From Plasmopara viticola (taxonomy: Eukaryota > Oomycota > Peronosporomycetes > Peronosporales > Peronosporaceae): 64,000 nt of DNA. This document shows, piece after piece, positions 35,668 to 46,354 of this stretch. The position numbers were made by a program, and so were the translations under genes. Below the pieces are notes generated by a model. It made no database searches. It saw only the letters and a list, made by a program, of their open reading frames with translations, and was not told the origin of the DNA. Location: the NCBI GenBank assembly GCA_001695595.3, contig MBPM02000010.1, positions 682,001 to 746,000 on the forward strand, read 5' to 3'. Each line of letters starts with the position of its first letter. Position 1 is the first letter of the stretch.

Positions 35668-37509
35668 TCACTTTAGTGCTACCTCTTTCTTTGCATTGAT
35701 CGCCCCATTCATGAGCGTATTTTCAACACACCGCTGGCGTTTGTGCCAGAGTCGGCGGTAACACGGGGCCACTAACTCGGCAAGGCCGTGAATGTGCTGT
35801 CGACTCTGCTCCGCCGAGACGCCGCACAATTGCGGCATTAAATACGAACAGAGCTGAAAGATGCTCGAGTGCTCGCCTGTGGCGCTTTGCAGGGGTGCAA
35901 GGAGACCCCACCCACAGTCGCGAATTTCAATGCTCTTGGCACTGCCATGGGGTACACGATTCAGACGATCGGCTACCGACTCCCATACAAACACCACACG
36001 GTCCGTGGCTCGATCCACGACGCGCCGTATGACGCAACGGACAATAAGTTCCGTTTCCAAAGGACGATGGTGATGCAATGGCATGGGACTTTTGAAACAC
36101 AGCGTGTCACTCGATGATCCCCCCATCACAGTGGCCTTTGACTCAGCTTCCATGCATTGCCAGACTGCCGCAGCACACGAGTGGACGTCAAAAGGCAAGA
36201 TCTTGGCGTCTTTTATCTCCATCACGGGTCCCCGATGTTCATCGAGAATCATTTGCATCTCCTGCATCTCTTGCTTGTCGCGCGTAAAGCCATTTTTTTG
36301 AAACACCGTGTCCAGTTCCGCCAACCGCGCTTCCAAGCCCGACGCCAGGGATGCAAACACGGCCGTTTCTTCCGCGTCACTTGTGTAGAATTGCTTGGCA
36401 CCAAGTCCACTCGCCGACGTTTCGACCTCAGAGGTGCAAGTCATTGACACTTTGCATCGCTTTTGCAAAAGCTTCTCCAGTCCTTTCGAGAGCTTGAGCT
36501 GTTCTTGCAGCAAACCCTTGAGCCGCAAATTCTCCATCTCTGCCTTGCTCTTTTCTTCCTTTTGATGCTGAGCCATCCGCTCCCACACGGAGAGGATTAA
36601 CAAGCCATCCGTGAACTCGCCCGACGTCTCTAGCCCCACTAAAGGGGACGCAATCTCGGGTGAGTACATGCCCGTACTCTCCGTACCAGTTGCAGTGGCG
36701 GAAATCGATCGGTATTTCTTGCGAGGCATTCGTGACCGCACGTGCTCGAGCTCACGCTGGAGCTCTTGCACCTGCGCACGCAGTCGTGTCAGCTCATCTT
36801 TCTGTCTTTTACGGGAATTGTTCACGGCTCCAGCGGCATTTGCCGCACAGCCTCTCTTTAACGGACTTTGGGTCGTTGACGCCACTGGCTGAGCAGGTGG
36901 CAGTGGCATGGACCGTGTCATGAGCGACCGTCCCGACGGACTTTTCCTGGGCAAAGGCATCTGACTCGAAAACGGCTCACGCGGGAAGGCAAAGCGCTGG
37001 TCACTACAAAGCGACGGGATTCGAATCGTGGGCAAGGATGGCAGTGGCGCACTTTCCGTGGCGCTCCTTCGCGGCGGTCGCAACGATGGCAGCGAAGTGG
37101 GCGGTCGAGTCACGAGATGGTCTTTGCTCCCATCCGGCCCAGCACGAGCGAGGAGCTCGACGATCGTGAGTGCCGTCGCGTTGCGCCGTTCGGCTTCCTC
37201 ATTGCTGTCACGACGTGGCTGCATTGCAGGTTGGGGCATCAAAGTGCTCTGCGGAGTGTCGGTGGACGTAGCGCGGAGATGAAGCGGTGGAAAGACAAGG
37301 GGCGCCGCCATTGATGGGTGTGGTACCGGCAAAGCCTCGGGTGACGAGGTAGACACGATCGAGATCTTGCGCCTCGACGCCTGCAATTGATGAACTGCTG
37401 GGGTTCCCATTGGCTTATCGCGACGTAGTGGCGAGGAACCACAAAAGGAAGGGGAAGGAAGGCCCGAACCCGAATAATGATGATGCCAACTGAAGGTCAG
37501 GATAATCAC
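35668..37509 (-). CDS. M96-like START/coiled-coil protein 1, with bZIP-like segment
   Basis: A single open frame of 613 codons. A long Pro/Ser/Arg-rich disordered N-terminal region (about 1-220) is followed by a basic stretch and heptad-like segment (SRKRQKDELTRLRAQ..., 232-262) resembling a bZIP. A second coiled coil (WERMAQHQKEEK to LEKLLQKRC, 309-352) and a START-like C-terminal part (about 375-613) follow. The arrangement of basic/coiled-coil, 'WE-x-A-x-x-Q', 'LLxKR' and START-like domain is typical of the large oomycete family often annotated 'M96 mating-specific protein'; function is unknown, and ligand binding or transcription are only guesses. The start could also be Met34 (37410). 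The C-terminal block with ENTLMNGAI parallels ENALFDEM and ENMLIGQE in the genes at 46.4 and 54.0 kb. No intron is needed. Confidence 0.75.
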   Translation of the reverse strand: MIILTFSWHHHYSGSGLPSPSFCGSSPLRRDKPMGTPAVHQLQASRRKISIVSTSSPEALPVPHPSMAAPLVFPPLHLRATSTDTPQSTLMPQPAMQPRRDSNEEAERRNATALTIVELLARAGPDGSKDHLVTRPPTSLPSLRPPRRSATESAPLPSLPTIRIPSLCSDQRFAFPREPFSSQMPLPRKSPSGRSLMTRSMPLPPAQPVASTTQSPLKRGCAANAAGAVNNSRKRQKDELTRLRAQVQELQRELEHVRSRMPRKKYRSISATATGTESTGMYSPEIASPLVGLETSGEFTDGLLILSVWERMAQHQKEEKSKAEMENLRLKGLLQEQLKLSKGLEKLLQKRCKVSMTCTSEVETSASGLGAKQFYTSDAEETAVFASLASGLEARLAELDTVFQKNGFTRDKQEMQEMQMILDEHRGPVMEIKDAKILPFDVHSCAAAVWQCMEAESKATVMGGSSSDTLCFKSPMPLHHHRPLETELIVRCVIRRVVDRATDRVVFVWESVADRLNRVPHGSAKSIEIRDCGWGLLAPLQSATGEHSSIFQLCSYLMPQLCGVSAEQSRQHIHGLAELVAPCYRRLWHKRQRCVENTLMNGAINAKKEVALK

Positions 37510-39278
37510 GTGGCTATTTGACCAAATGGCGAAAATGGGAAAGCGTATAATCCAGCTGAATAGAATGTTGATGCAATGGCTTTGAATGCGAGATTAGACC
37601 TTGAAATGTTATAAGAAAAATGGAAAAGGCCGTTTCCCAACTGCCGATTGCAGGGTATGGTAGGCGTACCGTACGTAATCTAGACGGCGGTCTAAACATG
37701 TTACTGTACTGTTCATCGGTTAAATCCTCCAGTGATTACCTCTCAAAGCTAAAGAATATAAATTGAGACCGACAAGCCCCGTATTAGTAAATACATTGAC
37801 GCGTGTTTTTAAGTTGATTTTAGTTTTGCTTTTGCTACATAGTAGCCTGGTTTCGCAGATCAGACCAACGCTTTGGCTCGTACCTTGAAACGTGCCGCAA
37901 TGGCGCAAGCACGGTGCGGCCTTAACCAGGATTTTATCTCTTGCTGTTTAAACGGCAACCTTCTGTATAAGCGTCATTGTCATAATCACTTCACCGCTTT
38001 AATTTTTAATGACTTCATTCCCGAACAGTCCTTTCCCTATGCTTCACCCTTCAAAACCGCTGACTGTAGATTGCATATATACCGCAGCTGTATCAAACTT
38101 CACGAGTAAACAATAAGTAATTTGAAAATAGAATGCGACACATGACAGATAACTAATATGACATAATTGTTGTCTACCTGCCTCTTCTACTGGTAAGGTC
38201 AACGGTCGACGCCCACGTCGAAATCTATTTTTTGTCGCACCAGTAAAGGATGATGTGAGTCTATGCGACTCAAAAGATCTCGGCAGTTTGAAGGCGGGCA
38301 TCATTGTCATTCGGTACACTACGTGACCATTGCGAACCTGGAAAGTTGTTTTTAAACTGATTATGAGATTGGGGTTCGTCGGTGGCTCCGATCGTCAACC
38401 GCTCGCTGTTGCTCACGCTGGGCAACTGCCCAGATCAAACACTTGGTGCCCATCCTTTATGACCTGCACTCTATGTATGGATAGAAATCTACACAAATCA
38501 TTATGAGATTTTTACAAATTATAGTGACAGTGCTCAATTGACACGACCAGGCTCCGCGATTCGTTTGCTCGCGCTCAATAATAGCATACCTGGAGAGTTG
38601 TCGCTTCGCAACTACCGCACGGTCATGCTTTGCGAGGTTCACGCGCAATATTGCCTATGCTTTGCGTGCTTCAAACAGTGTGGGCACATACCAAATGGTC
38701 TTGAATCGCATAGAGTTAACATATGGATGGATGTCGCCTTGCCATTTGATTTTTCTATTCGTGTTTTTTGACAAATGTCATCGAAAAACGGGGCTGCAGC
38801 CATTACGGCCACATGGTTGCTATAAGTTCACTCTCTCATTAAAATTGAACTAGTAATCTGTGGAATAATAAGTGGCCCTTACTTAAGTTACCGGAACGCG
38901 AGGTCTCACAAATTGCTGCGCGAGAAATATCGAGAGCTTTGGGTCTTTGGTGTCAAAAGTAAAATGGGTGTTCCTTGCGGTCAAATTAAGGCCCGATGTA
39001 ATGTAAAGTGATTGGCCAGACCAACAGTATAACGATAGGCTCAAACTGCATATATTGGGCTATTATGCAAGACAAGTAATTATTACCTATATTTTGAGTT
39101 CTTCATTCTTAAATTTTGGTGAGGAAGTTTAGCATCAAAGGAGTGAACCAGATCTCTTACTATGTAGAAGTATAATTGAACGGCCGACTTTTGTTGGATG
39201 TGGCAATAAGGTAAGTGACCAATTCAAAAGTGGCACTTTGAAATCATTTAGCCACGTTTCGAGGCTAAAATTCGCAAG
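37510..39278. other. Intergenic, with an exon-like relic at 38186-38337 (minus)
   Basis: Between two genes with divergent orientation. The minus strand at 38337-38186 is bounded by an acceptor-like TTTCCAG and a donor-like GTAGAC and encodes about 50 basic codons (GATKNRFRRGRR in the middle). A nearby minus-strand frame (about 38447-38360) opens with an ATG. These may be scraps of a gene. The rest shows nothing I can support. Confidence 0.25.
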
Positions 39279-40135
39279 ATGGGTGACAGCGAACCGGACT
39301 CAGCTTCCTCATTAGGCGACGGTAACGGGTCCTCTGCTCAGCCGTGGAGTGAGCGCATCCATGATAAGCGCGCAAAAGCTTTCCGCTTTACGACCGTGAC
39401 CGACATTGCGCTGCTGCGTGAAGTAATCGACAACAAACCGTGGGCAAGCTCCCATGGAGACATGGCCAAGACGTGGGAGTTGGTGGCATCAGCCTTCAAG
39501 CGGATCGTGCCTTGGTCTACAAATGACGGTCGTGCGTGCAAGCGCCGCTACTTGGCGCTCGCGGAGGCTTATGGTTCGGGGAAGCTACAGAAGCTGCGGG
39601 GCTCGGGCACACCACCTATGAACGCCGACCGTGCGAAGCTCCTGGCGCAATGCCAAGCTTTGGTATAAAGAACCTAACCATCTTATTGCAATATGGCATC
39701 GTAGTCACATTGTATGCTCATGTGATATCGTAGATGAGTGATGAACATCGGCGACGCAAGATGGCGAAGGAGGTCGATCGAAAATCCCCTGTGGCGCAAT
39801 TGGCACTGGAAGATGCGGCTCGTCTTTCTAGCAAAGGCGAGAAGGAGCATCACGCCATGACAGCAGCGGAAATAGTGAGGACAGACGGCTCTGGAGCGTC
39901 AACAGGGCAGAACTTGACTTTGTTACTAAATGACCCGAAGGTCGTGCTGCGGCAACGAGAGCTCGAGCTCGAGGAGAGACGAATGAAGCTTGACGAACGA
40001 CGGGTCAAGTTGGAAGAGCAGCGTTTCGACCAGCAAAGGCAGACTGCCGAGAAGCAGATGGAGATGATGAGTGCACAGACAAATGTGTTACTCCAGCTGG
40101 CGGCCAAATTGGCTGGCCCTCCAGGGCCACAGTAA
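39279..40135 (+). CDS. Myb/SANT-like domain protein with C-terminal coiled coil (two exons)
   Basis: Exon 1 39279-39662, intron 39663-39733 (71 bp, GTATAA...ATCGTAG), exon 2 39734-40135. The join is in phase 0 and gives a 261-residue protein. Residues ~35-110 look like a Myb/SANT-like trihelix: ALLREVIDNKPWA, then WELVASAFKRIV and W-x(4)-GRACKRRYLAL, with the conserved Trp/aromatic spacing of DNA-binding Myb-like folds. The C-terminal half is a long charged coiled coil (ERRMKLDERRVKLEEQR and onward, about 195-245) ending in a hydrophobic LLQLAAKLAG helix. This combination is common as a multicopy family in oomycete genomes, possibly linked to transposons, but no transposase lies nearby. A 327-bp SINE-like element sits 170 bp past the stop. 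The convergent neighbour is the LRR gene. Confidence 0.7.
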
Positions 40136-40304
40136 AAAGACGAAGTGGTAGTAGAATTATAAGGTTTGCGTGCTTAGCAAGTAAGGTGTGGTAGTGCCTG
40201 TTATAAAGGTAGTATAGAGATAAAATGCATATTGAAATGTTGACTTGAATTTTTAGGCTGGCTTCCAGAGATGCAATTATTATTGTATCGAGGAGTTTTA
40301 TGTA

Positions 40305-40631
40305 ATGTAATGTAATGTATTACGTTATCGCGTTGCCAAGTTATGCACGTGCTAGGCTCAGTCTGGCTAGTTCACGGCATAAAGTGGTGTCCGCATACGT
40401 CGAGTCTCGTTTGGCGGGCAGTGCAGCCAGCACCGAGGTCGTGAGGGTCTTCCGTTATTTTGCTTAGCTCTGACTTGGTAAGAGCCCAGGTGGCGTCCGG
40501 TGCTGGAGACCGTCGCGTCGAGGGTGAGACTCGTTAGAGACCTGCAGATGCCCGAGAGCACCTGCCCGAAGCGCGCGAGCATTTAGCCCCCGCGCTTGGA
40601 AGGAGGGCGTCACCCCAACCTTTTCCAAGCT
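40305..40631 (-). mobile_element. SINE-like retroposon, 327 bp (copy 1)
   Basis: Reverse-complement partner of 59654-59980, with the same ends and the same length. Element sense is minus: it starts GCTTGGAAAAGGTTGGGG and ends in repeated TTACA/ATTACAT units. It is flanked by a 12-bp target duplication GAGTTTTATGTA (40293-40304 and 40632-40643). Short length, lack of an ORF worth noting, a simple-sequence 3' tail and a long target duplication are hallmarks of LINE-mobilised short elements. I do not see clear Pol III A and B boxes, so the head type is open. Confidence 0.85.
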
Positions 40632-40824
40632 GAGTTTTATGTATACAAATGAATAAAAGCTTACGCTAGAAGGTCAAAATTGCAGCACGTACGAATCGTG
40701 ATGTGCGGGAAGCTATACGAACTCATGTGATGCAATCATTTACTTACCAAGTCACAAAAGTTGGCAATAAAACACCTTTAAACTCAAGCTAGTCATTAAA
40801 TCACAAACGGTAATGCTTAATGCT

Positions 40825-43800
40825 TTAAGCTGCGTGAATATCATAGTTCAATTGTAAACCAAGTTTTGTGTGCGCTTGTCGTTGCTTTTGGCGCTTTATT
40901 TCCTGATAAATGCGCAATTGAGAGGCTTTATTGTCCTGCTTGCGGCGGACTAGGGCTTGCTCAGCTTCGCTCCCAAAGTGGTCGTAGACCTCACGTAGTC
41001 GCCGAGTTTGCTGGAGACAGCGATTCTGAACTCGCTCTGCCTTTGCATCGTTTTTCAACTGGAATTCACTTGATTTTTTTTCAACTTGCAGCTGTTTCAG
41101 TTTTCTCTGTTGAAACAATTGCAAGGTCAATGAAGGACAAGATACTCAATAGAAATTCAAAAATCTTAGACGTACAAGCTCTTGAGCACTGCGTTGTTTC
41201 AGTGTAATTTGCACAAGTACGCGACCGTCTGAGCGGCTAAGGGCGTGATTCAATTGCAATATTGTCAAAGAAGGTAAGGCTTTGCTTCGGATGAGATCCA
41301 AGAAAGCGATAATCGCTCTAAGCTCGGGATTGCGGGATAAATTCAGTTCATAAAGCTGTTTGCAGTTTCCTTGAGCCAGCTCCTCGGCGAGCCGAAGCAG
41401 TCCACGATGTGGAATTTCATTTTCTACCAAGACTTATAGCTATCAAAACAAGTCAATAGAAATCTCAAGTCAAACGATAACGCACTGCTGAGATCAAGCG
41501 ACCAAAGGTTTTGGGCTGATAGTGAACGTAAAAATACGCATAAACGTGCGATGCCTTCCCCACGTGCGAAATTAGCTACACAGCCACAATGATTGGTACT
41601 TTATCCTTCAATTATACGCTCACGTACCCGAGAGATCGAGATGCTGTAGCCGTGGACAACAGTTTGTAGCTAGTGCGGAGCTGAGTGTCTCAAATTCCAA
41701 AGGTCCTAATTTGTTGTCTATAATTGTGTCAGTCTCGAAGATACATCAACTCTATGCTTTTCCGGACGCTATTACCTGCAGCTGCCAGCGATCGAATGTG
41801 TGGCAATTTGTTTGCTCGTAGCGCCCGGCTAAAAATGTCAAGTGACGATCTTATGGCGTTGTTTGAAATGTCCAAATGTTGCATCTTTAATGCTGCTCCC
41901 TCCAACATTGCAGTGGCTATTGCTCGGAATCCATCGTTACCAAGTTGCATACCTGATCAAATCAAGCAAATTCAGATTGAAAACCAATGTCAAAACCACT
42001 TCAAATCCCCATCTAAATTCATAATTCAGCACTTGAAATCGTAAGCATTCTAATTTCAATGCAAGTTTCCAGCAAAGGAAAATCCGAAAGGAAGACCATT
42101 TCGCGTCGCGTTGCTGCTTGGCAAGTGTGAACCGGATTATTACTCACGTCAAGAACGCGTAAGTGCGGACAACACGGAGGTTTGATCTGAAATGTCGCTA
42201 AAAAATATCCTATAGCCGTGTCATCTTCTGTTATGGCCACACAATGCAATTCTTCAAGATTTTCTAGTTTTCGTGCCTCAATCTGGTTACGTAGCATTTG
42301 AAGTGTGGCGAACGCGCACAAGTTGTATGATAGATTAAGGATCCGTAGCGCAGGGGTTGTCGATAGCCACGCAATGACACGTTGAAGGTCTTGATTGGTC
42401 ATCTCGGTGTCTACAAAATGTAGATTTGAAAAAGCGCAACAAGAAACAAAGAAAAGCTCGTCACGTACTGGATAGGTCGATGTCTCTTAAGGTTTTAAAC
42501 CTCTCGTGCTCAAAACTCCAGCTCCAATCTCGGACAAATCGACTGCTGAACGCATTTTTTGTCAAGCGCAAACGCTGAAGATTCTGAAATGACGCTTTTC
42601 GCCATAATTCAGCGAGGTATCTAAATTGCAAATCTTCCAATTCAAGTTCTAAATACAGGAATGATGATTCTTAATAATGGGCTCGAATCAAAATTAAGAA
42701 CAATCCATACCAGTTAATTCTAAAGATCGTAAACGGGAACTCACGTGGTCCATGAACAACGTCTGCACTAATGTTTTGAAATATTTTCCATTGGAATCGC
42801 TCAGACCGTTCACTTTGCAAAGTGAGATTGATTGAACACGAGCGAAATAGTCTTTAACTCCATTGCTACTGTCATCTTCCGCATACTCGAGCATTTGTAT
42901 CAGTTTGACGACATCTTTTGCATCACCTCCATTAAATATTAGAGCTGGGGTCTTGCCAAAACGCCAATAAATTCGACTCGTATGAGGAAACGCATACGAG
43001 GCAAGGAATGTTTGAACCGAGTTCGTCTGATTGAATTCGAGAGGTAAAGCATTTGACGCATCGTAAAAGGAGTTGCAAGTTGAGCTAGCTCGCACTCGAT
43101 CAACGATTGGCAAAAATTCCATCACTTTCTTTGGAAGGAAACTCTCGCGATTTTTCAGCAATCGATGACCGAGATATCTCCCACGGCGAGAACGAGGACA
43201 ATGAAAATCGTAATAAGCTTTGACACTCGCACAAACTGACTTGTTTACGTACGCAATCACGTGAGCTGGCCCGAACGGATACAAGAAGTCGAAAATGCGA
43301 GCTAACAACACGACAAATCGCGGGCTCGCGTCGGAAAATAGAACTGGAGGACGGTTGTGAGCTACGAATGTGTACTCTTTCCTCTTATGATACACGCAGA
43401 TGCAATGGCTATCGATAGTTTCCAGCGGCTGGGGTACATTTTGATCGATGCCAGTGCTCACTTGCGTACCAATCTTCTCTTGCTCTTTCGCAACCGTCAC
43501 GAACTTCTCGCCACAATTAATTTCACAATAATCGCCATTATTCTCATCATCCCCAATTCCTTGATCATTAGGACCAAGTAAAGCTGCAGAAGATACGGCC
43601 GTATCGTCTTTTAATTTCGAGTATGAGGGTTTCGGATCCGACGCCGTTAAGATCTGCTTGCTAGTTTTGTTTGAGCGATATTTGAATCGCTGAGCAATCC
43701 GCCTCCGGAGCGATTTTAGTAAACTCGTTCCAATGCCAGTCCTCTTTAATAATCGAATACCGATTCCAGTCGTCAAAGTATTTTTCTTGACCTTACCTAT

Positions 43801-43881
43801 CGTCAGTATCCAAGGCTTTACCATTGGGACGCGACTTTTGTTCCGTGGCATATGCCTAAATTTAGGCCTTAAAGAATACAA
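40825..43881 (-). CDS. Leucine-rich repeat protein, seven exons, C-terminal coiled coil
   Basis: Model on the minus strand: 43881-42711, 42648-42469, 42410-42033, 41952-41776, 41717-41628, 41423-41176, 41106-40825. This gives 841 residues with phases matching at every junction. Introns are 58-80 bp except one of 204 bp (41627-41424). Residues 1-370 are basic then hydrophilic, with a short hydrophobic patch around FVVLLARIFDFLYPF. Exons 2-6 encode RNase-inhibitor-type LRRs: L-x-x-LDLSNT, LRVLDVSNN, MQHLDISNN, LQHLDLSENEI, LYELNLSRN. The last exon is a charged coiled coil (about residues 750-835). Exons 2 and 5 are only found by splicing logic. The donor of exon 3 (GTGCTG) is weak; an alternative is GTAATA at 42143. 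LRRs usually bind proteins; partner and location unknown. The head faces the zinc-finger gene at 44954. Confidence 0.72.
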
Positions 43882-44953
43882 GAAAACAGTAAAAGTAAAG
43901 TGTATGATTTAATTAAATAAGCGATTGCAGCAAACAGCAATTTTACATCGGACCCAATCGTGACATTTGGCGCCGTCAAATTGTATTTATCTAGACTTCA
44001 GTATACCGCACTGAGGCTCTGAATGCAATCTTTATTTTCTTTTCGGCTGAAGCGAAAATTGCGTCTTGACATTAGCTGGCCAAATATCGCCTCTTTTACA
44101 TTGAATCATGGACAGTAAGTACAGTGGGAGAAATAGAAGTATAAATTCAAGTTCCGAATACAACTATCGACAAATGCACGATGGCATGCAAACATTAGCC
44201 CTCTGCTCCTCGCAAATCAACTTGGACGTCTCAACCACAAAATAAAGATGTTCCAAATAGTTATAGCCTTGATTTTACGTGATTAGGCTTCTCTCGCTCC
44301 CTATTTAGGTACTTTTCTGCTGATACCTCGACCAAATTATTAAAATATGCAGAATGCTCGATGTCGACAAACTTTTGGATCCACAGCTTAACGTAAAGCT
44401 CCTCAACATCAAACAAGGATTATCTCTGGCACACCTTTTTTTGAACAATTCAATAAATTTGAATTGTGCACTCTTTCATTCAAAATCCACGACAAGACCA
44501 CTCCAGAAGAAAAGTAATATTTGACGGCGCAGTGTGCGACTAAATCCACCAAAATATGCGCCTGATTTGTTCACACGCGATGCTGTAGGTGTAGTGGAGA
44601 ACGACTGCATTCAGCAGAATTCCGAAGCCTACATCGTTGTAGCGTCTCTTCAAGACTTACTTCGCTTGCATCAGTCTACAAAGCATCACATTTCTTCGAC
44701 AAATCGCAAGCAAAATTAGTAAGCAAGGAAGAATGGTCAAGCACATAAAATTAGTACAATGCCACGTCAACTACCCTTTTTTGATCTGCACGTCCAACGT
44801 CAGCTTGCATAGATTACGCGTATATTTTGACTTGTGCTAACGGTGACTCGAGATGTTTTCCAAAGCCTAAAAGAGGACAGAAAGCCCTTATTCATTCAAT
44901 TTTACAAAGCCTAATTATATTAGTATCTAAATTAAGCAGACTCTATTAGTTTA
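43882..44953. other. Divergent intergenic region between LRR and zinc-finger genes
   Basis: 1.07 kb that must hold the promoters of both genes. A small plus-strand frame (44534-44719, 61 codons) is not supported as a gene. No clear core-promoter motif was picked out by eye. Confidence 0.4.
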
Positions 44954-46176
44954 ATGATGGACCCTCTCGACGAACAGACACTGCAAATTACTGGCACTTT
45001 GGCTGAAAACGTAAGGTTGCCTGGGATTTCATCATGTCCGCATTGTCATCAAGGATTTGGACGCGCTTCGTTACCAATACACGTAGGTCGGTGTCGCGCT
45101 TTACTGCCACCTGTTTCGGGAGAAGAACGTGATCTTAATCCAATCAGAAAATATGTGGTCCACTCGCTCGTCGATCTGTACGTCGAACATTTTCAAAACA
45201 TGCAGTATACAGTCAAAGAGGGTACTGATCTTCACTTCTCTTAGATGCCTCCGCTTCGTGACGAATCACTTCAAGTCTGCTTGCATGGACAGAATTGGGG
45301 CATTCTCTGAAGCGGAAGGTCTGTCACTATATATCTTGACGTGGAGTCTCTTCTTATCCATGGGTGTTGTGCTGCTAGCGGCCTTGATTGCATCCCTACC
45401 GAGCAACTTGTTGCATCGTATGATAGTAAGTCTTGTCAAGGAGAACAAACGAGTAGGTATAGCTGCTCTCAAATTTGATTCTAGGTGCTCATTTTAGTGT
45501 TTCCCTTGCGCTCGTGTTAGATCGACGCAAAGAATCAAAAGAGTCGAGCAACTGTTGTGACGCTGGAAAGTGCGTTACAGGAAGCGAATTGTAATGTAAA
45601 ACAGCTTGAATCAGCACGAACTTCAGCGGCAAGAAGTCGCGTGAGGATGGCGGAGCAACAGCACATCTCCGAACAACTGCAGCGTGAGTTAGATACCTTA
45701 ACAAATTCACTGGCGCTTGCAGAAAGCGAAAATCAACGGCTGCACGCAAAAGTTACATGTGCAGAGAAGAAGATACTCTCGTATAAAGCCAAGGTATGGG
45801 TTCACAATTCTATTTTTCGTGATTAGAATAGTTATGATTATCATGATGTCGGTAGGTCAATACCCTTGAAGCTGACAAAGGCGCTTTGGAAAAGGTGTCT
45901 ACCGAAGCTCAGAGACGTGAAATCGAGGCAACGAGGCAACTGGTCATAGCGCGAAAGACACCTTCAGCTAGCATGGGATTGGATAACTCTCGACGCAGGT
46001 CCAGGCAACGTCAAAATTCCGCTCAGCGTCTAGGTTCTTCGTCCTGCGCTTCACAAAAATCTGTCAACTCCGGTACTATCGATATAGGCACATTGGTCTA
46101 CCACGCACGACCTAATGCGGCAAGCTCTAAGATTCCGTACCCATCGTTTCTCCATCAGGCTACAGCCAGACGGTAG
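44954..46176 (+). CDS. C2HC zinc-finger/coiled-coil protein, multi-exon
   Basis: Proposed exons: 44954-45177, 45245-45318, 45379-45425, 45521-45793, 45856-46176; 312 residues. Introns start GTACGT, GTCTGT, GTAAGT and GTATGG and all end in TAG; phases agree. Residues 28-47 (CPHCHQGFGRASLPIHVGRC) form a C-x2-C-x11-H-x3-C finger of the C2HC/C3H (zf-C2HC_2) type found in flagellar and other eukaryotic proteins. Exon 4 is a long coiled coil (SALQEANCNVKQLESAR and onward). The last exon continues the coil and then becomes Ser/Arg-rich. The 60-bp second intron (45319-45378) has a poor donor and a length divisible by three. If retained it adds a hydrophobic 20-residue stretch. Convergent with the M96-like gene 178 bp beyond. 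Function unknown. Confidence 0.65.
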
Positions 46177-46354
46177 AAACTCTATGCAATACAAGAGGAA
46201 TGGTCCCATTTGTGGGCGCACACATTTAGAGAAATTAATCTTTAGTTTATTTATTAAAAAAACCTAGAGTTTGCTGCAAACTTCGTTAATTTAAGCAATA
46301 AATGCCATCTATATTTTAAGCTACTGCAAGTTATATATCGTACGCGCTTCTCAA

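Noticed and set aside
40367..40582. Matching ORFs in the two SINE-like copies (also 59703-60023)
   Set aside because: The similarity of the proteins only reflects the shared repeat; the frames are not kept to the element ends and codons are not under evident constraint.
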